Shown here piece after piece: positions 20,501 to 27,687 of a stretch of 29,856 bases of DNA (position 1 is the stretch's first letter; each line of letters opens with the position of its first letter). The stretch comes from Apostichopus parvimensis. Taxonomy: Eukaryota > Echinodermata > Holothuroidea > Aspidochirotida > Stichopodidae. The position numbers and the translations under genes were made by a program. Below the pieces are notes generated by a model. It was not told where the DNA came from and did no database searches. It was given only the letters and a program-made list of their open reading frames with translations. The DNA is taken from contig KN890908.1 in assembly GCA_000934455.1 (NCBI GenBank), forward strand, positions 1,614-31,469, read 5' to 3'.

Positions 20501-22645
20501 GTTTTGATCCTAGCAGGATTTTCTTCAAAGGTAAACTGAAACAAACAAACAAACAATCAAAATACAGACATAACACAAAGAACAGCGTAACATTAGACAG
20601 AACCAATTACGGTGCAAATCCCTACATCAGGTCGGTTCATGGAAGATATCAACATACACTAGTTTCACCATGCTTTTGGTTGCCTCCACATCACTATAAA
20701 ACTTATATTCCTACGTCTTTGTCACATTTGCTCTAATAATTTCAATTTCCTTCAATTCGCATAGACAAAGGTCCTCGTCTCTAAAGGACAAAAAGCCAGA
20801 AAATTATTTTGAGTCCTGGACGAGACGCCCATGAGAACTGATAAAAAATATACCCCTCTTGTCATTTTCCACCACATTTCACTTCTCTTTCACCAAATTA
20901 CTAAAAACTGTCATACATCATATAATTTTCAAAGCACTTTAACAAAAATAGCATGGCCTACGTACACCGTTTGTGAAAGGGAATCTGTGCTTGCCAAAGC
21001 TGCTGCTTTGTGAATGTTCACCACGTCACTTTCAAATCCTGTTGTATTTTCGCAGATTCCAGATATCAGAATATACTTCTTTCAGTTGTTACACCAAACC
21101 AGCATGCATATATGTAAGTCAAAGGGTGACAACACTTGTATACAATCATCTCTAAGGAATTTATCCTATGTCTAAAGAAGGTCCTAAGTATACGATTTTC
21201 TGCTGACACCAACAAAGACTATGTCGCTCGTAAGAGACGTTTCTATGGCCACTTGGTCCACAGTCGTCACTTCATATAGACTGAAACTCTTTTGGAATTT
21301 CAATTGTAGTTTAAACAATGTACACAAGAAATTTGTTACATCATATAATCTGGATCCAAATAAACGTGAATCCGTAATTAAAGGATTTCTTGCTTCTCAG
21401 AAATGTTTGAAAACCTTAATTACTGTCTATTAAAAGAGCACCTTACTATTAATCTCACTCTGTTGCTTGTTTTAAAGGATGTCTTCAACACAATGTTCAT
21501 GAAATTATTATCCTTCAGTCAACTTACCGATGGTGATTACTCTAACAATGTGATTTGTTGGAATTTCTGACTGTATCTTGAAGAATATTACTGTGAAATG
21601 TTGTTCGTGTCTAAGATGGACTCGGTTTAGAATCAAAGAACCATTCGGATAAATATCATATTCTCCTGAAAGGTAGCCCACACCAGATTTTTCGTTCTCT
21701 TTGAAGTTCAGAATCGGTCGATCGTTCACCAGGTCTGTAGAGTTATACCAAAAGACGCCGTGGAATCCTGCACTAAATGAGCAATTCAACATGCCGATTT
21801 TATGAAGTTCCAAGTACTGTGTTGGTACACATGCAGGAGTTAGTGCTCCATCTGAAATGATTGAGATTACATATACAACAGTTGGTAAAGGTTTGATCAC
21901 ATTTAAGAACGTGGTGGCCAAATTGTCTAAGGCGTCGGACTTGTGATCCAAGGATTGCTGGTTCGATTTCTTCCTAGTTCATTACGTTGTGTCCTTGGCA
22001 AGATGCGCTATCTCAATTGCTTCTCTCCACCTAGGGATTAAATGGGTACATATGAGGGAACTTGTCATTGGGGGGCAGTATATAACTGCAGCCGCCTAAA
22101 GGGATTGTCTCCGAGACAGGTTATCATTTGCCACGGGTAATATAACATTTGTAAAGCGCTTTGTAAGCGCTATATAAATCGAATGTTATTATTATTAAGG
22201 GGTATGTGACACAGCAAGGCACTGAGCATCCTAGTGTGTACACTGTCGAACTAACGGTCACCACAACGGTCACCTATAGCACATATCAAAGGAAGTATAT
22301 TATTACAGCTTTTGAATTCATTTGGCAGAAATGGCTTTGTAATGCTAGTATGTTCGTCCCATCCCTTTCTTAACAGTGGTTACTTTTAAATGTCGATTAA
22401 TGAAAATCCTACAAAGGCAGTGTAAAACCTAAAGACATAATACACCCATCATCCCTGATAATTCCCTGAACTGCTGAGCACAAAAGGAAGCAAATCGATT
22501 AACTGAACATATTGGGGAACAAACTGGATTCTTTAAGAGTTGAAGCAAAACCCCCATTTTGTTTACATTATTAAAGATACTTCTCACCTGTATAGTGAAG
22601 CAATGTTATTGCAAGAAATCCGACAAGGAAGTACATCGTGTCCAT
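14367..22645 (-). CDS. Gene B: signal peptide, four Ig domains, TM, NACHT receptor (complete, 1151 aa)
   Basis: Exons in transcript order: 22645-22588, 21851-21528, 20354-19707, 19394-19050, 18349-18227, 17747-17707, 17532-17487, 17008-15495, 15086-14878, 14514-14367. They sum to 3456 bases, 1151 codons plus TAG, with all introns GT-AG and matching phases. Layout: signal peptide 1-19; Ig1 20-127; Ig2 and Ig3 128-343; Ig4 344-458; TM about 475-497 followed by five Arg (501-505); linker; NACHT with Walker A GDPGHGKST (608-616) and Walker B LLILDGYDE (685-693); winged-helix motif FFHKLFCEWYAAHYL; C-terminal extension. NACHT proteins are STAND ATPases that oligomerise on activation, and most are cytosolic; here the ATPase is tethered to the membrane with an Ig ectodomain. 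I infer a surface recognition receptor signalling through NACHT assembly. No Death, CARD or TIR domain seen. Confidence 0.9.
14376..14381 (-). promoter_or_regulatory. Candidate poly(A) signal AATAAA inside the last codons of gene B
   Basis: On the minus strand AATAAA lies in the coding frame (codons AAT AAA) four codons before and including the stop. I saw no other AATAAA on this strand in roughly the next 350 bases. If used, cleavage would give a very short 3' UTR. Function not shown. Confidence 0.35.
14878..15086 (-). CDS. Gene B exon: post-NACHT segment, LRR-like remnant
   Basis: Phase 0-2 exon of 209 bases (residues 1034-1102). It contains IPIEWFHLEDCV, then an alternating strand-helix pattern (LAIDTLKHMKELKIT, CEEALSVIKFSL, GLQIL) that resembles one degenerate leucine-rich unit. 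A full LRR array, usual in NLRs, is absent. Confidence 0.8.
15495..17008 (-). CDS. Gene B exon: NACHT NTPase and winged-helix region
   Basis: A single 1514-base exon (phase 1-0) codes 504 residues. The N-terminal linker has LYVEGGLDL and WMTLTNYNELF, typical of marine-invertebrate NACHT proteins as I recall them. Then come Walker A GDPGHGKSTLALKLAYDWC, Walker B LLILDGYDEFPG, sensor-1 region QVILTTRTN, the proline of the GxP-type motif (CQVPLFF), a winged-helix segment and FFHKLFCEWYAAHYL. The P-loop Lys and Ser and the acidic Walker B residues are intact, so ATP binding is expected. The frame is open upstream to 17108, but the acceptor at 17010-17009 joins in phase with the preceding exon. 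Confidence 0.95.
17487..17747 (-). CDS. Gene B short cytosolic exons (41 and 46 nt)
   Basis: Exon 17747-17707 (phase 1-0) codes five arginines, SSYREEVE, a classical stop-transfer cluster directly after the TM helix. Exon 17532-17487 (phase 0-1) codes MKDVLTPETKENEIP. An alternative acceptor six bases inside the first exon's CCGCAG would break the phase of the next exon, so I prefer 17747. Confidence 0.75.
18227..18349 (-). CDS. Gene B exon: transmembrane segment
   Basis: Phase 1-1 exon of 123 bases. The stalk PQTIEDATKPTDLNH precedes a 23-residue hydrophobic helix (LTVAMLTLFAFAVIAAIFI then VIIF), followed by T-K. With the Arg cluster in the next exon this gives a type I topology. Confidence 0.9.
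19050..19394 (-). CDS. Gene B exon: Ig-like domain 4
   Basis: Phase 1-1 exon of 345 bases. Core: NLTCSLFGVRPEVDLTWKT (B-strand Cys, C-strand Trp) and LLVLECAVAGS (F-strand Cys). The G-V-R-P...L-T-W stretch closely parallels the Ig domains of gene A. Confidence 0.85.
19707..20354 (-). CDS. Gene B exon: Ig-like domains 2 and 3 in one exon
   Basis: Phase 1-1 exon of 648 bases coding 216 residues. First domain: ARIVCSVEGAKPFVLLHWTH to LMLFSCKSI. Second domain: MELLCSSKTISYVVWKK to EGTYACIYHDG, with the canonical G-x-Y-x-C. Sequons NIT, NSS and NRS occur. Two Ig domains sharing one exon implies loss of the intron between them, since the other Ig exons hold one each. Confidence 0.85.
20355..21527 (-). 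other. Intron of gene B
   Basis: 1173 bases with no supported exon or named repeat; a short CAAA-repeat run near 20540. Small plus-strand open frames here have no splice or domain support. Confidence 0.5.
21528..21851 (-). CDS. Gene B exon: Ig-like domain 1 (atypical)
   Basis: Phase 1-1 exon of 324 bases. It shows MLNCSFSAG and GVFWYNS (B-strand Cys 43, C-strand Trp 54) and a D/E-strand with GEYDIYPNGSLILN. The F strand reads HFTVIFFKIQ, with no cysteine at the expected place, so the canonical disulfide is missing or made with another Cys (27). Probably V-like; membrane-distal. Confidence 0.8.
21908..22198 (+). mobile_element. tRNA-derived SINE, copy 2, antisense in gene B intron 1
   Basis: A-box-like TGGCCAAATTG (21915 to 21925), B-box-like GGTTCGATTT (21960 to 21969), the same body as the copy at 4805 (CTCTCCACCTAGGG, GGGATTGTCTC, GACAGGTTATCATT), the tail TGTAAAGCGC...GCGCTATATAAATCG and ATT repeats. 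It lies opposite to the transcription of gene B. Confidence 0.85.
22588..22645 (-). CDS. Gene B first coding exon: signal peptide
   Basis: ATG at 22645 starts MDTMYFLVGFLAITLLHYT, a short polar start and a hydrophobic core, then donor GTGAGA in phase 1, exactly the phase needed by the next Ig exon. A TATATA-like sequence (minus strand, about 22680 to 22690) lies only about 40 bases upstream, so either the 5' UTR is very short or it is unrelated. Confidence 0.85.
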
Positions 22646-23250
22646 TTGAGTGAGTATTTGTCTTTCTAGAGGAATCAATTGTATATAATTAACCATCGTG
22701 AAAGTACCATACAAAGGTTCCTACTTACAAATGCAGTCATTAGTGAACAGCTTAACAAAATCACCCACAACCAATTACAGTATTTACTGCTGTTATGAAT
22801 AACAACCGTAAACAAAGCATAATCCGTACTTAGATTATTCCATTTAAATATTAAACTGCTCACATTCGGAGCTCTCTAAAGTTTGTTGTTCATAACATCA
22901 TGGTCGTAGGTCTACATAAACAGAGACTAGAAACGTCGAGCAATTTGGATCGTGATGGGATAGCTTGAAGAACACCGGTCTCACCTCCACCCTCTTCTAC
23001 ACTAAGCCTCCTTGGCCACCACAAGATTCAGAAAGACATTCAATACAATTGCAATGAAAGCCCACCCTTCCACACGCACAAACAGTGAGCAAGCTAGTCA
23101 ACGGGATCTTTGAAGGCTGGCAATTAAATCAAAATTGGACTCACAGTTTTGTGTACTGCTGATATGTTAATAAATTCGTACCACTCGATATAAAACGTAA
23201 TAATAACAAACACAACTTACATATTCTCAAAGATTACAGCAATCCTGTTC
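22646..23250. other. Upstream region of gene B
   Basis: Probable promoter region. No clear element beyond the weak TATA-like run near 22685, and no coding exon seen. Confidence 0.4.
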
Positions 23251-24030
23251 TAGGAATTTAGAAATATTGTTGATCATCTAAGTTACTGGATATGAAGAGT
23301 CATGGCTATATGCAGGTTGGTTGTTATAACTAAAGATGGCGTACTTTGTAATGCAGTATCATAATGTCTTGTGCGTGGTATCATCAGCTATGTCAAAAAA
23401 ATCATTTCAAAAACCGTTAATGCAAATACAGACGTGTACAATAAACTTTAACAGCCACATGCGAAAGATAACAGTTTATTGACTTTCTGCAAAACTCAAT
23501 CATTTTATCTAAAGTGTTTATCCGTGATTGAAGTTCAGTGTCCAAATCAGGATAAACTAGGAATTCAGAAATATTTTTGAACATCTCAGTTACTGGATAT
23601 GAAGATCCATGCCTATATGCAGTTTGGTTGATATTACTTGTAAAGGAAATAAGACTAAGATGGCATACTACTGTAATGCAGTTTCATACTGTCTAGCGCG
23701 TGATATGATAAGCAATGTAAATAAAACCATATAAAAAACCTTTAAAGCAAATACAGAAGAGTCATGCCTATATGCAGGTTGGTTGCTATTACTTGTAAAG
23801 GAAACGACAAAGATGGCGTACTACTGTAATGTAGTATCATACTGTCTTGCGCGTGGTATGATAAGCAATGTCAATACAATCATTTACAAACCGTTAAAGC
23901 AAATACAGACGTGTACGATGAACTTTATCAGCCACATGCGAAAGATAACAGTTTGTTGACTTTCTGGAAAATTCAATGGTTTTATCTTATGTGTTTATCT
24001 GTGATTGAAGTTCAATGTCCAAATCACGCC
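23251..24030. repeat. Tandem repeat of about 307 bp, 2.5 copies
   Basis: Copy A 23251-23557, copy B 23558 to about 23754 (truncated at GCAAATACAG), copy C about 23755-24030 (lacking the first 40 or so bases). Shared landmarks: TAGGAATT, CATGCCTATATGCAG, AGATGGCGTACT, AGCAAATACAG, AGCCACATGCGAAAGATAAC, TGATTGAAGTTCA. An open frame overlapping copy C (23911 on) is incidental. Confidence 0.9.
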
Positions 24031-25540
24031 TTAATTCAAACATATCACGGAGGTCAATTAGTGTCAGGTAGAACAATGTTGAGGGCTTATGGTGATGTCT
24101 TTGTTTACAAAAATTACTGTTTGCCAGTCACCTTATGTCACTTTCCTACACTTCTTCTTACCATTGAATGGTAACCGTTGGCTTGTAGATCTCATCCAGA
24201 GGGAAAAGTGTTAAAGGGGCTATACAATGAATCCAGCCAAGCAATTAATGTCAGGCGCCCTCTATTTTTCTCCAACTTCTGATTAAGGGTTGTACCATTG
24301 TGTGTGGAGGGGGGGGGGGGCCTGGCAGTGAAAGGTACTGTTTCACCTCAATTATAGCAGAATGACTGTGGAATGCTGCATAGGCCTAGATGATTATGTT
24401 ATTGGAGAACGCCAAGGGAGTTGTTATATGTACTATTTGGAATCCCCTGTTATAATTTGTAGTGTCGGACATGTGGGTAACTTTTACACACATTGGAGGT
24501 TCACCTCTGCACTGTGGGCAAACAAATTCATAAATTTTTGGGTCTGTCAAAGTGCAAAGTGCAAAGGATGTGATGCTGATTTATATTTTTAGTTATTTTC
24601 ACTGATGTAATGCATAGTGGTAATTCAATATGACATATGTATGGGTGTAATATTCTTCACCTTGGAGGGTCATATTTTGTTGGGACATGCATTCCCCTCC
24701 AAAGATCAACAATAATTCTGCTTTTGACAAAAGTGTGACACAGAAGCATATTTTTCAGATAGGGGTGGGGGGGGAGGGTTGGTGGGGATGGGGCAGGCCC
24801 ATATGAGCTACACAATGGAAAAATATGAAAACAAAAAGGTGCAAAAGAAACAAAGAAGATCTGACAAGTGGTTCAAAATTTTCACTTTTTTAATTTCAAA
24901 TTGATGATTCAGGGGCCAAGGCTGGGGTGCTAACCAAGTCCCCTCCCCCCCCCCGCAACCAGTCCGGCACTAATAATTGGTACAATTTTTCCTACCATAT
25001 TTTTGTCAGAGTATAGCCTACTGCAGGAACAGTGTAATGATCTTGACTGGCCAGATCTGACTGAAACTTTCTTTCTATTGTGAAACCTTGCGATGGATCC
25101 ATTGTGGGAGAGGGAACTGGGTTTAACGCCTCCCCTAATCCCCTTATTTATTTTATTTTGCGAACATTTTACAATAACGACGAGGCTGATATTAGGGTGT
25201 GATTGAATTAACAACTTGCCATACATTTTTTGTAGGCATATATTGCAAACAATATCCATAAATCATATTTTATTTTGGAGAAGTGATCTTATTATTTAGT
25301 GAACTTTTAAGAATGTATATATATGGCAACACCAATGTGAGTCTTTGTGAGCGAATTCATCACATCAGCCATACAGAAAATAACTCCCTTCTATTATTTA
25401 TGACAATTTTATAGAGTGGACATCATTTTACAAAAACATTTCATTTTATGAAGTCTAATTTTATTACTGTACATAGGATGCCTCTGGAGTATTCATTAAA
25501 ACAGTGTCACAGCAGAGACCTTAATGGTATACAAAAACAA
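24031..25540. other. Non-coding stretch with G-rich tracts
   Basis: No supported gene. G-rich runs lie at about 24308 to 24320 and 24762 to 24793 (GGGGTGGGGGGGGAGGG type, able in principle to form a G-quadruplex), with a C-rich run at about 24940 to 24955. The minus-strand frame 24930-25259 overlaps the C-rich run and has no domain. Confidence 0.5.
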
Positions 25541-25860
25541 CCGATACTCATGGCTCGTAAGTAACAACTGTTCATGTCCTGATACACATGTTAGGAACTT
25601 AGGAATACAAAGTAGTAATTACTGATGCACGGTTGTGGGAGAGTAGTTGCTGTATCCAATCATTGAGTGCGAGTTCTTTAATACGCGATTGTAAAATGAA
25701 GTCGTATCTAGTAATTTTTTGCTGTAAGTAGGTCTACGGATATACCCGAACATGGCCTTTCTTTGTTATCTTCATGACGAATTGGAGTCATTTAAAGAGA
25801 GGTGTGAACTGTAACCAAGAGGTACTGTACCTAGTTACTGTACTAGCTATGAGTATCGCC
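25541..25860. mobile_element. MITE-like foldback element, copy 2
   Basis: Left end CCGATACTCATGGCTCGTAA and right end TACTAGCTATGAGTATCGCC are imperfect inverted repeats and match the ends of the element at 11276. TTCATGTCCTG follows the left end in both. The inner TAATTACTGATGCACGGTTG is the reverse complement of the corresponding inner part of copy 1. Length about 320 versus 245 bp. Confidence 0.75.
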
Positions 25861-26955
25861 TGACAATAATTGCTAAATAATATTATACTGGTTGCAATAA
25901 TTTTGCTAGTTTTACATGCTAATTTATATTTGAGATGAGGGTTGGAAGAGCCCCTTCATAACATTCATTTAGAACTCGAGAACCAAGCAGATCATATGTC
26001 AAGACGTTTGCTTCCTACATTAAACAAACGTTCATTTTTCGGTCATTAATAATGGACCTGAAGCTTTTAATCTGGCAATGGCCCAAAGATATGACCTACT
26101 GATATTGGGACACAGGACATGTTATAGTACCTACAGGTACACTGCATATAGGTCCTTTATTTACTGGAAAGCCGTCAGAACTGGACGTTACAATCGTGTA
26201 GTTGTCACTACACAGGAATTAAAGTTGGCATATTTTAGAAAAACATATTCAAGTTAAGAAACATTTATGCTTTTCAATGCATATCATGGATTGTAAGATA
26301 ACTTTCTTTGAGGGTACGGAAATGACCAGGTATTGTCTAAGAAAAAGACAATACATGCTAGACATGTTTATTTTGACATATGTAGGCCTTTATATATAGA
26401 CCTATAGAGGCTACACTTCTCAATGTCATATGCATGAACAACTTTGAAAAATATAGGGTAGGTAGTTGTGGAAAATGGGGTAGTTTTTCTTCCAAAGCAA
26501 CTATCCATACCTCGCCGATATCTCCACAAAAACTGTCTCACATGTCTCACTTTACCAGAAATGTACTATACGCACAATTTCAGAAGTTCTTATACCATTT
26601 TGGTGACTTAAGTTGGTGAGATTAAATTATATGGGCATCAATTTAATAACGATGTTTGATGTTTGCTCGCAGTATTTTATCTCCTGTGAATTAAAGAGCT
26701 TACATCCATAACATTTGGTCTAATGCAAGCTGTGATAATGAATGGGATCAAATAATAGCAAATTATAGTACGGTTTTGAATGTTCTTTTGTCAAACATTC
26801 TACCATCTTTTAACTGCCAATAATAATTTTACTTCCACTGTTTAATGTTTGATTAATCATATCATATATTTGTCGAAATGAGCTTAAGAATCTACAACCA
26901 TTGATTATGTGTAAACCCACTCTTATATTGGCTCTGTAAGTCTTCCATTGTTGGC
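25861..26955. other. Non-coding stretch
   Basis: AT-rich; overlapping small open frames on both strands near 26368 to 26619 without domain or splice support. Nothing else seen. Confidence 0.5.
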
Positions 26956-27687
26956 TTATGGACGGTGGACACTCTTGGTATTATTTTTTGGTTCATCAAG
27001 TAGGGTTTTTCCAGCCTGTTTGGATGAACATAGATTAACTACCAGAACTTTCACAATGTTCTCCCGAAATGCAGAATGTATCCATAGGTTTTGGGCTCCT
27101 TCACAGGTACCGGATGCCATTGTTTGGTGGCTGTGGAGTACTTCACCTTGACTCTGAAAAGAAATCATAACAGGTGGTGGTGATTTGCATATATTCCTTT
27201 GTGCACCTCCAGATAATCAACACACAGGGTATTTTAACAAATATCTACATATAAAGCTCTAAGGCTGCTCTCAATTAAATCTGGCTTGTTTTCACTATGA
27301 AATACTACCTAGAAACAATTAACATCATCAAAAGGAGGGTAGAACTGTATGTTCATGTACTAGATAAATACCTTGAAAGTGTTTCAAGTTAGTTATGCAT
27401 TTAATCTCTGGTTTCAGACATAAATAAATCCACAAACCACCAATTGCATCTATGGTAATAATGTAAATATTCTGTTGTGAAGTGAGTCAGAGATGTGCCT
27501 AAAAGGTATCATTTGAAATGGGTTGTACATCTAATGCCATTCACTACACATATTAAATAAGCATATGATGAAGGCACAGACAGAAACACTTACTCATGAT
27601 TCCCATCTCCATCTTTCTTTGGGACGGTTTCTGTGATAGTTGAAATCGATTGCTGCCAAGTACTTTCTCGCCACATATCCAACGTAG
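26956..27687 (-). pseudogene. Frameshifted two-exon fragment of a recurrent invertebrate domain (P2X7-like-associated)
   Basis: Exon-like block 27687-27594 lies between TTTATCACAG and GTAAGT and reads YVGYVARKYLAAIDFNYHR in one frame. It then needs a one-base shift to read KKDGDGNH before the donor. The second block, 27153 down, follows TTTTCAG and continues in phase as VKVKYSTATKQWHPVPVKEP then KTYGYI. It hits a stop at about 27051, while a different frame continues (HSAFRENIVKVLVV to a TAA at 26956). From memory, 'LAxID-x-N-x-H-x-x-R...DG...YxKxTKxW...VKExKxYxYI' recurs in uncharacterised fish and invertebrate proteins, some with P2X7-like zinc regions, often repeat-associated. Two frameshifts mark it as decayed. 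Upstream exons not found. Confidence 0.5.

Noticed and set aside
21912..21985. Possible tRNA gene
   Set aside because: Same reasoning: head of the second SINE copy, antisense in an intron.
23911..24174. 87-codon plus-strand open frame
   Set aside because: It begins inside the 307-bp tandem repeat, and the other copies do not keep it open; no domain.
24930..25259. 109-codon minus-strand open frame
   Set aside because: Its end is made by a low-complexity C/G run; no domain or splice context recognised.
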